A stretch of DNA of 64,000 bases from an uncultured Eubacteriales bacterium (GCA_902801165.1 CADCHI010000008.1:1-64000); one strand, 5' to 3'; positions 35,433 to 44,796 are shown, counted from the first letter of the stretch. A program made the numbers and translations. Notes: generated by a model not told the origin, from the letters alone.

Positions 35433-35496
35433 CACATTAAAGGACGCCTGGAAGCTCTTTTCCCGTGAAACCGCGAATACAGAGGGGGAGAGATGT

Positions 35497-36504
35497 GTGA
35501 ACGCCTATGAAAGAATGATGAACCGCATCGAGGGCAAGTCGGTGGACCGCCCGCCGAACATGAACATCGTCATGCTGTTCGCCGCCCGGGAGACCGGCCA
35601 CAATTACGGGCAGGTCATCCGCAACGGTCGGCTGCTGGCCGAGGGCATGCTGCGCTGCTACGAGCGATACGGCCTGGACTGCCTGTGGACGATCTCCGAC
35701 TCCGTGCGGGAGCCGGGGGACGTGGGCGCGGAGGTGGTCGTGCCGGAGAAGGGCGTGCCCTACTGCCCGGTGCCCTTCATCCGGGAGGCGTCCGACCTGT
35801 CCAGGCTGAAGCTGGTGGACCCCTGGGACGGCCCCGCCATGAGCGACCGGATCGAGTCCGTGCGGGTGCTGAAGGAGGCCGCCCGGGGCGAGGCCCCGGT
35901 GGTGGGCTGGGTCGAGGGCGCGTTTGCCGCGGCCTGCAACTTCATGGACGTGCAGCCCTTCCTGATGTTTTTGATGGAGGAGCCGGAGGCCGCCCGGGAG
36001 CTGCTGGACTACTGCTACGAGCTGGAATTGAAGTTCGCCCTGGCGCAGGTGGCCGAAGGCGCGGAGATCATCGGTGTCGGGGACGCCGCCGCCTCGCTGA
36101 TCGGGCCGAGGCTCTTTGACGCGTTCGCCTTTGAGTACGAGAAGCGTATGATCGAGGCGATCCACGCCGCCGGCGCGCGGGTGAAGCTGCACGTGTGCGG
36201 CAACATCAACCCGATTCTGGAGCAGACCACCCAGACCGGCACGGACATCCTGGACTGCGATCACATGGTGGACATGGCACGCGCCGGCGAACTGATGCGG
36301 GGCAAGGGCTGCGTCTGCGGCAACTTCAACCCGGTGACCGTGGCGCTGTACGGCACGCCCGAGGACGTCCGCCAGGCGTCGGTGCGCTGCGCGGAGATGG
36401 CCGAAAACAGCATCGTCGCCGCGGGCTGCGAGATCCCGCTGGACACCGACCCGGCGAACCTGCTGGCCGTGCACGAGGCGCTGGTCGGGCTGGAAAAGAA
36501 ATGA
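35497..36504 (+). CDS. Uroporphyrinogen-decarboxylase-family (MtaA-like) methyltransferase
   Basis: 335 residues. NAYERMMNRIEGKSVDRPPNM and a C-terminal CGCEIPLDTDPANL type ending (AAGCEIPLDTDPANLLAVHEAL) fit MtaA/MtbA-like proteins. VKLHVCGNINPIL retains the HxCG zinc-binding element, unlike the paralogue at 12838-13890. The start is GTG at 35497 after GAGGGGGAG. Downstream of cobalamin genes, it likely transfers methyl groups from a corrinoid protein to a thiol acceptor. Confidence 0.9.
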   Translation: MNAYERMMNRIEGKSVDRPPNMNIVMLFAARETGHNYGQVIRNGRLLAEGMLRCYERYGLDCLWTISDSVREPGDVGAEVVVPEKGVPYCPVPFIREASDLSRLKLVDPWDGPAMSDRIESVRVLKEAARGEAPVVGWVEGAFAAACNFMDVQPFLMFLMEEPEAARELLDYCYELELKFALAQVAEGAEIIGVGDAAASLIGPRLFDAFAFEYEKRMIEAIHAAGARVKLHVCGNINPILEQTTQTGTDILDCDHMVDMARAGELMRGKGCVCGNFNPVTVALYGTPEDVRQASVRCAEMAENSIVAAGCEIPLDTDPANLLAVHEALVGLEKK

Positions 36505-36607
36505 TGCGGTGGGATAAAGAGCGGCTCTTTTCGTTTCCCCGGGATTGCTTCTAAGATGCTTTGCTCGATTTGCAAATGCTTTGTTGTGTCACAAAAGGAG
36601 GCTAAGC

Positions 36608-38677
36608 ATGATCAATCAGAGCTTTCAGACGTTTATTGATCGGAGTATTCAAAAAGCCAGACAGATATGTCTTATCGACATCGAGAACAGGGATAATTTT
36701 GTAATAAAATATCCTCTAAGCAAGATCAAGGAACTGACGATTGAGGAATACTGCTTAGGAACAGAAAAGGCAAAAGAAAGTCTCAGCTATCTGATGGAAT
36801 TTGGGGACATTGGATTTGGAATAGGCGGTGGAAGCGCGAGAAAGCATGGCGTTTATTTCAACAAAAGAGACAAATGCTATATGCACGGGGCTGACCCCAT
36901 AGCCGATGTGGATGAATTCTGGCCGAGATTCAGAGACCAGTTCTATAGATTTCTGGTTCTATCAGGCAATTCAGAAGTGCCCTTGGTTTTGGAAGATTAT
37001 CCATTGTTGCAGGGAATGGCAATAGTTCTGACAAAGTATCTAAGCCTCTACTTCCCGCAGAAATACCTGACAGTCGGATCATCAAACGTGTTGAGAACCC
37101 TGATGGATTCATTAGGGTATTCTTACAATGGTTCGATGAGATGCCATCAACTGAATTTTGCGTTGAATGCTTCTTTGAGACGAGATTATGAGGAACTAAA
37201 AAACGAAGACAGCGCAATCCTCGGGTATTTAGCGTGGGAATACATCGACGGAGAAAGAAAAAAGGTTCATAACAGAAGCGAAGCAGAAACCGAAAAGGGT
37301 TCCGGCCTCGGCGATGAAGATGTCAGGACAGTCCACTATTGGCTGTACGCTCCTGGACAAGGCGCATCCATGTGGGACCAGTTTTCCCGGGATGGCGTGA
37401 TGGGAATCGGCTGGTACGAAATTGGAGACCTGTCTCGCTTTTCAACACGGGAGGAAATAACGGAGGAATTGCAGAAGGACAAGCCCGGGCAATCCTGTAA
37501 GAACGACTCGCTCGCTTTATGGCAGTTCTTGACGCAAATGCAGCCAGGGGATATCGTTTACGCCAAAAGAGGGCTCCATCAAATTTTGGCCCGTGGTGTC
37601 GTTACCTCTGATTATGAATATGATCCTGGTTACAGTAACCATTATCCCAATATTCGGCGAGTGGATTGGCGACAGACGGAAATTCTGGAAAGATCTGAGA
37701 AGATTGTCCAGAAGACCTTGACGGATATTACGGCCATCACAGATTATGTGCGTGAACTGGAAGAATGGTTTGCGGACGGGGAAAATGAAGGGGAGGACGA
37801 TCCTGTTCGTCCGGCTGATCCGCCATACACCCCGGAACAGTTTTTAAAGGATGTATACATGGACAAGGCCAACTACGAAACATTGGTTGGCTTGGTTCGA
37901 AAAAAGAAGAATGTCATTCTCCAAGGTGCGCCTGGCGTAGGGAAAACATATACCGCTAAGCGCCTTGCCTATTCCATGATGGGCGAAAAAGATCAGGAGA
38001 GAATTATGATGGTGCAATTCCATCAAAGCTACTCCTATGAGGATTTTATCGAAGGTTTCCGTCCAGCCAGTGCAGGAAGTGGTTTTGAGATAAAGAAAGG
38101 CTCGTTCTATCTTTTCTGCCGGAAAGCAGCTGATGATCTTGAGCACGAGTACTTTTTCATCATTGATGAGATCAATCGTGGAAATCTGAGTAAGATTTTC
38201 GGTGAGCTCTTTATGCTTATCGAGAGCGACAAGCGAGGGAATTCGCTACAACTCCTGTATTCAGACGAGAAATTCTCTGTTCCTCAAAACGTGTATATAA
38301 TCGGCATGATGAACACGGCGGATAGGAGCTTGGCTATGCTGGACTATGCGCTGCGCAGGCGGTTTGCCTTCTTTGACATGGCTCCCAGCTTTGACACGCA
38401 AGGCTTCAGGGATTACCGCACCAGCCTTGCCAGTGAAAAGTTCAATCGACTTATAGCATGCACACAGCGGTTGAATGAAGAAATTGTCAGGGATGAATCA
38501 CTTGGCGAAGGATTCTGCATCGGGCACAGTTATTTTTGCAATTTTACTGAAGTGACAGATGCGGTGCTGGCTGGGATTGTGGATTATGAACTCGCACCAC
38601 TCTTAAAGGAATACTGGTATGATAATAGACCAAAAGCCCTCGACTGGATCAACCGACTGAAGGATGCAATAAAATGA
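36608..38677 (+). CDS. mcrB: McrB-type restriction GTPase with EVE-like domain
   Basis: 689 residues. The N-terminal 230 residues are unassigned. Residues 241-400 (VHYWLYAPGQGASMWDQF to GVVTSDYEYDPGYSNHYP) look like an EVE/PUA-type modified-base reader. The McrB AAA+ GTPase follows: GAPGVGKT near 440, FHQSYSYEDFIEGFRP, IIDEINRGNLSKIFGEL near 519, and the McrB-specific MNTADRSLAMLDYALRRRF near 567. Together with McrC it cleaves DNA carrying modified cytosines. The ATG at 36608 follows AAAGGAGG. Codon use is distinctly AT-richer than in neighbours, indicating transfer. Confidence 0.95.
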   Translation: MINQSFQTFIDRSIQKARQICLIDIENRDNFVIKYPLSKIKELTIEEYCLGTEKAKESLSYLMEFGDIGFGIGGGSARKHGVYFNKRDKCYMHGADPIADVDEFWPRFRDQFYRFLVLSGNSEVPLVLEDYPLLQGMAIVLTKYLSLYFPQKYLTVGSSNVLRTLMDSLGYSYNGSMRCHQLNFALNASLRRDYEELKNEDSAILGYLAWEYIDGERKKVHNRSEAETEKGSGLGDEDVRTVHYWLYAPGQGASMWDQFSRDGVMGIGWYEIGDLSRFSTREEITEELQKDKPGQSCKNDSLALWQFLTQMQPGDIVYAKRGLHQILARGVVTSDYEYDPGYSNHYPNIRRVDWRQTEILERSEKIVQKTLTDITAITDYVRELEEWFADGENEGEDDPVRPADPPYTPEQFLKDVYMDKANYETLVGLVRKKKNVILQGAPGVGKTYTAKRLAYSMMGEKDQERIMMVQFHQSYSYEDFIEGFRPASAGSGFEIKKGSFYLFCRKAADDLEHEYFFIIDEINRGNLSKIFGELFMLIESDKRGNSLQLLYSDEKFSVPQNVYIIGMMNTADRSLAMLDYALRRRFAFFDMAPSFDTQGFRDYRTSLASEKFNRLIACTQRLNEEIVRDESLGEGFCIGHSYFCNFTEVTDAVLAGIVDYELAPLLKEYWYDNRPKALDWINRLKDAIK

Positions 38678-39729
38678 TTCCAGTTCAGAATATTTACTAT
38701 ATGCTGTCCTATGCTTTCAGAGCCTTGGAAAGTCAGGGGTATAGGTACATGGCAACAGAGAGCTTTCACAATGTTGCGGATCTTTGCGCCGCAATTCTGT
38801 GTAAGGGTGTCTCTCTGCAGATCAAAAGAGGACTTGGACGGGATTATCTGTCACAAACGGAACAGCTTTCAGCGTTGCGTGGGCGCATCGATATTCAGGA
38901 TTCCATCAAAACGCAGTCTTTGATGAGGCAGAGACTTGTCTGTACATATGACGACTTTTCAGTCAATACATCTCTGAACCAGATTGTCAAAACCACCATG
39001 GTGCTGCTTTTACATAGCAATATTGCGCCTGTAAGGAAGAAAGAAATAAGAAATCTTCTACCTTGCTTCGATGGGGTTGATTTATTGGATATTCATACCA
39101 TTGATTGGCATCCCCATTATAACCGGCAAAATGAAACCTACCGAATGTTGATCTCCGTTTGCAATCTTGTGGTAAAAGGACTTCTTCAGACAAATGAAGA
39201 TGGAACATCGAGCCTTATGGATTTCCTGGACGAACAGAGGATGTGTCGGCTGTATGAGAAGTTCATACTTGAGTATTATCGAAAAGAATATAGTTGTTAC
39301 GGCCTTTTTGCGAATGCCTCACAAATTCCGTGGCAGTTGGATGATGGCTTTGATGATATGCTTCCCATACTGCAAACAGATATTATGCTGACGTATCAGG
39401 GAAAGGTGCTTATTATTGACGCCAAATACTATACCCAAACCACCCAGCAGCATTTTAATGTGAGGAGTGTGCATTCTGGTAATCTGAACCAGATTTTCAC
39501 ATATGTGAAGAATAAGGAGACGGAGCTTGCCGGTCAACCTCACGAAGTATCGGGTATGCTTCTTTATGCGAAAACTGATGAGGAGATATATCCCGACCAT
39601 GAATATAAGATGAGTGGAAATCGGATTGCTGTTCGAACGCTGGATTTAAGTGGAGACTTTGATTCCATCAGAGCCCAGTTAGATGCAATCGTGGAAAAAT
39701 ACCTGAATGCTCCTAAACTGCTACATTGA
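38674..39729 (+). CDS. mcrC: McrC nuclease subunit
   Basis: 351 residues. VQNIYYMLSYAF opens the protein as in McrC, and a PD-(D/E)xK core is visible in LQTDIMLTYQGKVLIIDAKYY (D near 236, DAK near 248). LNQIFTYVKNKE follows. It is the endonuclease partner that binds McrB rings. Four-nucleotide overlap with mcrB (ATGA) shows coupling; no methylase gene is adjacent, consistent with a type IV system. AT-rich like mcrB. Confidence 0.94.
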   Translation: MIPVQNIYYMLSYAFRALESQGYRYMATESFHNVADLCAAILCKGVSLQIKRGLGRDYLSQTEQLSALRGRIDIQDSIKTQSLMRQRLVCTYDDFSVNTSLNQIVKTTMVLLLHSNIAPVRKKEIRNLLPCFDGVDLLDIHTIDWHPHYNRQNETYRMLISVCNLVVKGLLQTNEDGTSSLMDFLDEQRMCRLYEKFILEYYRKEYSCYGLFANASQIPWQLDDGFDDMLPILQTDIMLTYQGKVLIIDAKYYTQTTQQHFNVRSVHSGNLNQIFTYVKNKETELAGQPHEVSGMLLYAKTDEEIYPDHEYKMSGNRIAVRTLDLSGDFDSIRAQLDAIVEKYLNAPKLLH

Positions 39730-39749
39730 TCTCTGCAGAGATAAAAAAG

Positions 39750-39783
39750 CCGCCGCCCCGGTATTTTCGGGGGCGGCGGTTTT
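39750..39783. terminator. Bidirectional terminator after mcrC
   Basis: CCGCCGCCCC pairs with GGGGCGGCGG around a short loop. An A-run precedes it and a T-run follows, so it can serve mcrC and the convergent WG-like gene. Confidence 0.9.
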
Positions 39784-39835
39784 GCGATGCAAGAACAACC
39801 TACTGCGCTCTAATGACGTTGTTTACGCCTTGGCG

Positions 39836-39884
39836 TCGTCATCCTGAGCGGAATCGCGCAAGCGGTGCAGTCGAAGGATCTTCC
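39836..39884 (+). repeat. GTCATCCTGAGCG-type interspersed repeat
   Basis: GTCATCCTGAGCGGAATCGC, then AGTCGAAGGATCT; same family as 32904-32956. Located just downstream of the WG-like gene, between it and the McrBC terminator. Confidence 0.75.
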
Positions 39885-39897
39885 TGTCTGTGGGGGC

Positions 39898-41262
39898 TTA
39901 CCTTTCGATCTTATAGATGCTGGAGCCGGTGTACAGGCAGTCTCCGTCATAGACGGAGGCGGAGTAATCCAGCACGAAGTCGACGACCTGGTTGCCGTGC
40001 CAATCCACGACGCCGTAGTTGCCCTCGGCGTTCTTCACCACCAGGTAGTAGCCGTCGGCCTGGGTCAGCTTGTTCTTGGTGGCCAGCTCGGTGACGTCCG
40101 GCAGCTGGGTGACGGTGCCGTCCGCGGCGACGATGGTCACGGCGCCGGTCATGTCGGTGGCGCCCAGGGTGCAGCCGAAGTAGTCCACGCTGTCGCGGTT
40201 GTACTGGATGGGGCAGGTCACGTTGCCTTCGGTGTCGATGTAGCCCAGCTTGCCGTCCTGCTCCACGCAGATATAGCCGTTGTTGATCACGTGCTTGGAG
40301 CCGTACATGTAGAAGTTGTCATAGGCGCAGGGAATCGTCAGCGCGCCGGTCTCCAGGTCATACAGGCCGGAGAGGGACTTGTTGTTCTCGTCCGTGTTGG
40401 CGACCCGGAAATAGTGGCCGTCCAGCAGGGTGGAGTAGATGATGCCGAAGGTCGGCGGGCAGACCTCCTCGCCCCGGTTGTTCAGGATGCCATACAGGCG
40501 GGAATCCCTGTCGTAGAAGGAGGTATAGCCGCCGTCCAGCTTGCTCAGGGATTCGTAGGCCTTGTCGCTGAGCTTCTCGCCGGTGACGGCGGAATACAGG
40601 GCCTTCGGGGAGAGCTCGTTGTCGCTCTTGACGATCAGCTCCGGGTCATAGGAGCTGCTCATCAGCGGCGTGACGGCGTTCATCTCGGTGTCATAGGCGG
40701 TGAGGACGCCGGCGCGGTCCTCCACCAGCAGCCAGTTCTCCAGGGTGGCGGAGGCGCTGGCGCGGTTCAGCTGGGCGCGCTCCAGGGTGCCCACCAGCTT
40801 CTTCTCGGGCAGGTAGAACACGTCGTTGCGCACGATGACGGCGTAGTCGTATTCGCCGAAGACCACGGTGTAGTCCGAGGCGTCCTTGTCGTTGGTGCCC
40901 TCCAGCACCACGCCGATGGCCCAGTTGGGGGACAGGACGTCGAAATCGCTGTACTCAAAGGGGGTCACGGCCTCGCCGGAGGCGGTCACCAGCGCGGAGG
41001 TGTTGAAGCCGCCCTCGTTGGTGGCCTCGTAGTAGCCCTCGCCTGCGTAGGACAGGTCGCCGAACTGGGGCTCCATCAGCACGTTGCCGGACAGGTCCAC
41101 CAGGCCCTCCAGGCGGTCCACGGTGTAGGTAAAGGTGCCGGACCGGTCGGTGTCGCTGTCGGACATCCTGTCCGACTGGAACAGCGGGCCGGTGACCTCC
41201 GCCAGAGCGGCGGCGCCCAGCAGTAGGCACGCCAGAACCAGAGCCAGTATGCGCTTCATCAT
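39898..41262 (-). CDS. Secreted WG-repeat-like protein
   Basis: 454 residues. Signal peptide MMKRILALVLACLLLGAAALA, then repeated beta-rich units resembling WG/KWG repeats: LEGLVDLSGNVLMEPQFGDL, RLYGILNNRGEEVCPPTFG, GLYDLETGALTIPCAYDNF, LGYIDTEGNVTCPIQY and NYGVVDWHGNQVVDFVLD. Function is unknown; such proteins are surface or exported. There is no lipobox or anchor. The first of two adjacent ATGs (complement of 41260-41262) follows AGAAAGGAAG. Appears monocistronic. Confidence 0.86.
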   Translation of the reverse strand: MMKRILALVLACLLLGAAALAEVTGPLFQSDRMSDSDTDRSGTFTYTVDRLEGLVDLSGNVLMEPQFGDLSYAGEGYYEATNEGGFNTSALVTASGEAVTPFEYSDFDVLSPNWAIGVVLEGTNDKDASDYTVVFGEYDYAVIVRNDVFYLPEKKLVGTLERAQLNRASASATLENWLLVEDRAGVLTAYDTEMNAVTPLMSSSYDPELIVKSDNELSPKALYSAVTGEKLSDKAYESLSKLDGGYTSFYDRDSRLYGILNNRGEEVCPPTFGIIYSTLLDGHYFRVANTDENNKSLSGLYDLETGALTIPCAYDNFYMYGSKHVINNGYICVEQDGKLGYIDTEGNVTCPIQYNRDSVDYFGCTLGATDMTGAVTIVAADGTVTQLPDVTELATKNKLTQADGYYLVVKNAEGNYGVVDWHGNQVVDFVLDYSASVYDGDCLYTGSSIYKIER

Positions 41263-41389
41263 GGTAATAACTTCCTTTCTCATGCTCGCCTTTGCGGCGG
41301 CGGACCGTCTCGGGTCGCCGCCGCTGCCGTTTCATTATAAACCCGCCGCGCCTTCAAGTCAACGCGGCGGGGCGATTTCACGGGGAAAA

Positions 41390-42571
41390 TCAATACTTCA
41401 TGATCTTCGGCGCGGCCCAGGCCGCCACCTTGTAGACCGGGTTCTCCAGCCGCTTCTTCACGTTGTCCAGCTGGTTGCGGATGTCGATGTGCTGGGGGCA
41501 GTGCTGCTCGCACTTGCCGCACTTGACGCACAGCCCTGCGTTGCTGCGCACCTTGCGCAGGGTGGTGCACATCATGTACTCCCGCATGCCGTTGAACATG
41601 CCGTCGGAGTAGCTGACGTTATAGGCGGCGAAGCAGGTGGGAATGTCCACGCCCCTGGGACAGGGCTGGCAGTAGCCACAGCCGGTGCAGCCCACCCGGA
41701 CGCCCTTTTGGATGGCGGCCAGCACCCGGTCGAACAGGGCCAGCTCCTCGGCGCTGAGGGACACGGGCATGGCCTCGCTGGCCACGCGGCAGTTCTCCTC
41801 CACCTGGCTGACGTCGTTCATGCCGGAGAGCACCACCGTCACCTGGGGGTGGTTCCAGATCCACCGCAGGCCCCAGTCGGCGGGGCTGCGCCGGGGCGTC
41901 GCCGCCTCGAACTCCTTCCGGGCCGCCTGGGGCAGGCCGCCCGCCAGCCGTCCGCCCCGCAGGGGCTCCATGATGACGACGGGCAGGCCCTTCTCGTGGG
42001 CGTAGTTGAGTCCCTCGATGCCGGCCTGGCTGTGCTCGTCCATGTAGTTGAACTGGATCTGGCAGAAGTCCCAGTCGAAGGCGTCCACCAGCGCCTTGAA
42101 CTGCGCCGTGCCGCCGTGGAAGGAGAAGCCGATGTTGCGGATGGCGCCGGAGGCCTTGCGCTCGGCGATCCACTCCCGGATGCCCAGCTGGCACAGCCGC
42201 TCCCAGCTCTTGGCGTCGTTGAGCATGTGCATCAGGTAGTAGTCCACGTGGTCGGTCTGCAGGCGGGCCAGCTCCTCGTCGAAGAAGCGGGTGGCGTCCT
42301 CGATGCGCTTGACCCGGTACTGGGGCAGCTTGGTGGCGATGTTGAGCCTGTCGCGGCAGTGATACGCCTGGATGAAGTTGCCCAGGCACACCTCGCTGCC
42401 CGGGTAGATGTAGGCGGTGTCGAAGTAGTTGACGCCCTTCTCCAGGGCCAGGGCCAGCTCCTTGTTGGCCTTCTCCTGGTCGATGGCGGCGCCGCGCTTG
42501 GTGAAGCGCATGCAGCCAAAGCCCAGCGCGGAGAGGGACTGGCCGTTTTGGGGATTGATTCTGTATTGCAT
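41390..42571 (-). CDS. Aldo/keto reductase with C-terminal 4Fe-4S ferredoxin domain
   Basis: 393 residues. The AKR barrel (1 to about 275) shows LSALGFGCMRF, GVNYFDTAYIYPGSE, LQTDHVDYYLMHML and the catalytic-type DTAY/K/H layout. The C-terminal part has CTGCGYCQPCPRGVDIP and CVKCGKCEQHCPQHIDI, two ferredoxin-like clusters, giving the AKR-ferredoxin fusion frequent in Clostridia. It probably reduces or oxidises small carbonyls using Fe-S electron flow. The ATG complementary to 42569-42571 follows AAAGGAG; the long open frame beyond it is repeat DNA, not protein. Confidence 0.93.
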   Translation of the reverse strand: MQYRINPQNGQSLSALGFGCMRFTKRGAAIDQEKANKELALALEKGVNYFDTAYIYPGSEVCLGNFIQAYHCRDRLNIATKLPQYRVKRIEDATRFFDEELARLQTDHVDYYLMHMLNDAKSWERLCQLGIREWIAERKASGAIRNIGFSFHGGTAQFKALVDAFDWDFCQIQFNYMDEHSQAGIEGLNYAHEKGLPVVIMEPLRGGRLAGGLPQAARKEFEAATPRRSPADWGLRWIWNHPQVTVVLSGMNDVSQVEENCRVASEAMPVSLSAEELALFDRVLAAIQKGVRVGCTGCGYCQPCPRGVDIPTCFAAYNVSYSDGMFNGMREYMMCTTLRKVRSNAGLCVKCGKCEQHCPQHIDIRNQLDNVKKRLENPVYKVAAWAAPKIMKY

Positions 42572-42652
42572 GGCGCGCTCCTTTGTCCAAATGGAATGTG
42601 GTTTTCGATCATTATAGGGGATGCAGGCGGCTTTTGCAAGGGGGAAATGAAA

Positions 42653-42962
42653 GGGAAACCGGGGGACGGGTTTTCGTGGCAGCATGTCTCCAAAAGCCTT
42701 CCCCAATGGGGGACCGAACGCCTGGAAAACAGTCCTGTGGACTGTTTTCAGTGAGGTCGGGCCGGCAGGCCCCTGGGATGGTGGATTTCGACAGAATAGC
42801 TTGCTATTCTGTCGAAAGACGGATGAGGTCGATAATTCATGAAGATAGGAAAAAGAGACCGAGGGACAGGTTTTCTTGGCGGCATGTTTTCCGTATGATT
42901 GTCGCCGTGCTGCGCAACTCGCTGCGCTCGCTTGCCCGGCGACAATCAGCCGGGAACCCGCC
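42653..42962. repeat. Hairpin and direct-repeat cluster in a gene-free spacer
   Basis: The 545 bp between AKR and argD (42572-43116) hold no credible gene. A 39-nt motif at 42653-42691 recurs imperfectly at 42854-42892 (GGTTTTCGTGGCAGCATGT against GGTTTTCTTGGCGGCATGT). Between and after them are perfect hairpins: 42725-42749 (11-bp arms), 42786-42817 (14-bp arms TTTCGACAGAATAG/CTATTCTGTCGAAA) and 42897-42947 (11-bp arms GATTGTCGCCG/CGGCGACAATC). Confidence 0.8.
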
Positions 42963-43056
42963 GCAAAAATCCCGTCCCGACATGGGACATAACGAAAAGA
43001 ATCCACGATATGTGTGAAGAACTATAATCCATTCAGAAATCTCCCACACAAACAAC

Positions 43057-43081
43057 GGGCGGAAGGCAATGCCTCCCGCCC
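43057..43081 (-). terminator. Terminator of argD
   Basis: GGGCGG...CCGCCC with inner AGGC/GCCT pairing, followed on the minus strand by a T-rich GTTGTTTGTGT stretch, about 35 bp after the argD stop. Confidence 0.65.
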
Positions 43082-43116
43082 GAAACCTCCGGGGAATCGG
43101 AACACAAATCAAACTA

Positions 43117-44283
43117 TCACTCGGCGCAGGCGGCCTTGATGGTCTCGACGGCCTGCTTCAGCTGGTCCATGGGGATGTTCAGCGCGGGCAGCAGCCGCAC
43201 GCGGTCCTTGGCGGTCAGGCAGAGCACGCCGTTTTCGATGCACTTGCTGACCACTTCACGGGCGGGCTTGACGGTCTTGATGCCGATCATCAGGCCCAGG
43301 CCGGAGACGGACTCGACGCCCGGGGCGCCGGTGAGGGCCTCGAAGATATAGGCGCTGCGCTGGCGCACGCCCTCCAGCAGGGCGTCGTCCATGCGCCTCA
43401 TGATGCTCAGCGCGCCGGCGCAGGCGGCGGGGTTGCCGCCGAAGGTGGAGCCGTGGTCGCCGGGGCCCAGCGCGTTCTGCACCCGCTCGCCCAGCAGGCA
43501 GGCGCCGATGGGCAGGCCGCCGCCCAGGCCCTTGGCCGTGGACACGATGTCCGGCTGGATGCCGTACGTCATGTAGGAATAGAGCGCGCCGCTGCGGCCG
43601 TTGCCGGTCTGCACCTCGTCCACCATCAGGGGGATGCCGTTCTCGTGGGCGTAGTCCGCCAGGGCGTGGACGAAGTCCGCCTCCAGCGGCACCACGCCGC
43701 CCTCGCCCTGCACGCATTCGATCAGTATGCCGGCCACGCCCTTCTCCCGGTCGATGGCCTTCAGCGCGTCCAGGTCGCCCTTCTCGATGGACTCAAAGCC
43801 TGGCACCAGCGGCTGGTACAGCTCGTGGTAGTGGTCCTGGCCGGTGGCGGAGAGGGTGGCCAGCGTGCGGCCGTGGAAGCTGTTCTTCAAGGTCACGATG
43901 GTGTAGCAATCCGGGCCCTTCGCCTCCGCGGAATACTTGCGGGCCGCCTTGATGGCGCACTCGTTGGCCTCCGCGCCGGAGTTGCCGAAGAATACCTTCT
44001 TCATGCCGGTGCGCTCGCACAGCAGCTGGGCCAGCAAGGCGCAGGGCTCGGTGTAGTACAGGTTGGAGGCGTGGGGCAGCTTGCCCAGCTGCTCCGTCAC
44101 GGCCTGAATCCAGGCGTCGTCGGCGACGCCGAAGCCGTTCACCGCGATGCCCGAGCCCATGTCGATGTAGCTCTTGCCCTCGGCGTCGGTCAGCAGCGAG
44201 CCCTTGCCCGAAACCAGCTCCACGGGAAAGCGGGCGTAGGTGTTCGCCACATAGGTCTTGTCGGTGTTCATCCAGTGCGTCAT
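43117..44283 (-). CDS. argD: Acetylornithine/class-III aminotransferase
   Basis: 388 residues. GSGIAVNGFG, PHASNLYYTEP, FFGNSGAEANECAIK, NSFHGRTLATLSATGQ, LMVDEVQTGNGRSGALY and STAKGLGGGLPIGA (PLP lysine) are diagnostic of ArgD-like PLP enzymes. It transfers the amino group from N-acetylornithine to 2-oxoglutarate; some members also serve as the DAP-pathway aminotransferase, which would suit the neighbouring dap operon. The ATG complementary to 44281-44283 follows GGGAGG; a TTG two codons earlier is less likely. Confidence 0.93.
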   Translation of the reverse strand: MTHWMNTDKTYVANTYARFPVELVSGKGSLLTDAEGKSYIDMGSGIAVNGFGVADDAWIQAVTEQLGKLPHASNLYYTEPCALLAQLLCERTGMKKVFFGNSGAEANECAIKAARKYSAEAKGPDCYTIVTLKNSFHGRTLATLSATGQDHYHELYQPLVPGFESIEKGDLDALKAIDREKGVAGILIECVQGEGGVVPLEADFVHALADYAHENGIPLMVDEVQTGNGRSGALYSYMTYGIQPDIVSTAKGLGGGLPIGACLLGERVQNALGPGDHGSTFGGNPAACAGALSIMRRMDDALLEGVRQRSAYIFEALTGAPGVESVSGLGLMIGIKTVKPAREVVSKCIENGVLCLTAKDRVRLLPALNIPMDQLKQAVETIKAACAE

Positions 44284-44331
44284 GGTCAAAGCCTCCCTTG
44301 CGCAGGATAGCGTGTTTATAAATATACGACG

Positions 44332-44360
44332 ATTATACAGTCAATAGCCCTGAAATGCAA
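44332..44360 (-). promoter_or_regulatory. Promoter of argD
   Basis: Minus strand TTGCAT (44355-44360), 17-bp spacer, perfect TATAAT (44332-44337). An AT-rich stretch near the start of transcription could hold an operator, but no convincing arginine box was found. Confidence 0.75.
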
Positions 44361-44487
44361 GTTAAGAATGCTTTACATGCAATTGTATGTGCATAAAGAT
44401 GCGAGTATGCTTCGGACACTCTTGTAAACAGTGTGCGAAAATACGGTTATTTTGCCGAATGCGGCCCATAATAGGCGGCGGGCGGGA

Positions 44488-44516
44488 TTGACAGCGCTGT
44501 CTTTTTGTGATAGCAT
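44488..44516 (+). promoter_or_regulatory. Promoter of the lysine riboswitch and dap operon
   Basis: TTGACA (44488-44493), 17-bp spacer, TAGCAT (44511-44516), about 30 bp upstream of the riboswitch. Confidence 0.85.
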
Positions 44517-44544
44517 GACAGCACAACCGAATATTGCAATTAAA

Positions 44545-44700
44545 GGATAGAGGCGCAGCTGTCATCATTAGCGCTGGTGCAAGGCATCGCAAAGCCGTTG
44601 CCAGCCGTGAAAGGGGCCGCTGCCGAAGATGGAGAGGGCGGGCTTCGTCTGGGCAAACGGACAACATCCGTTTGACTGCCGCGTTTGTGGAGCGCTATGT
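44545..44700 (+). promoter_or_regulatory. Lysine riboswitch (L-box)
   Basis: Conserved L-box blocks occur in order: GGATAGAGGCGC at the 5' side, ATTAG, GTGAAAGGGGCCGCTGCCGAAG, the CTGGGCA...ACTGCC stem, and closing GGAGCGCTAT. Lysine binding would favour the terminator downstream and reduce dapA-dapB-dapH-deacetylase expression. Confidence 0.93.
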
Positions 44701-44761
44701 ATTAATTGTGCCTTTCCCCGCCGGGGCGTGTTCCCGGTCCGGGGCTGATTTTGACAAGGAC

Positions 44762-44796
44762 ACAGCGAATGCGGCGCGCATTGGCTGTTTGTTTTT
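44762..44796 (+). terminator. Riboswitch-controlled terminator
   Basis: ACAGCGAATGCG pairs with CGCATTGGCTGT (one mismatch) around a 3-nt loop, followed by TTGTTTTT. It sits 70 bp before dapA. Confidence 0.88.

Noticed and set aside
42572..43006. N-terminal extension of the aldo/keto reductase
   Set aside because: The frame is open but runs through repeat DNA and hairpins; the ATG at 42571 has a good ribosome binding site and the conserved AKR start.
44300..44340. Arginine box upstream of argD
   Set aside because: An AT-rich partial palindrome is present but does not match the ArgR site pattern well enough.
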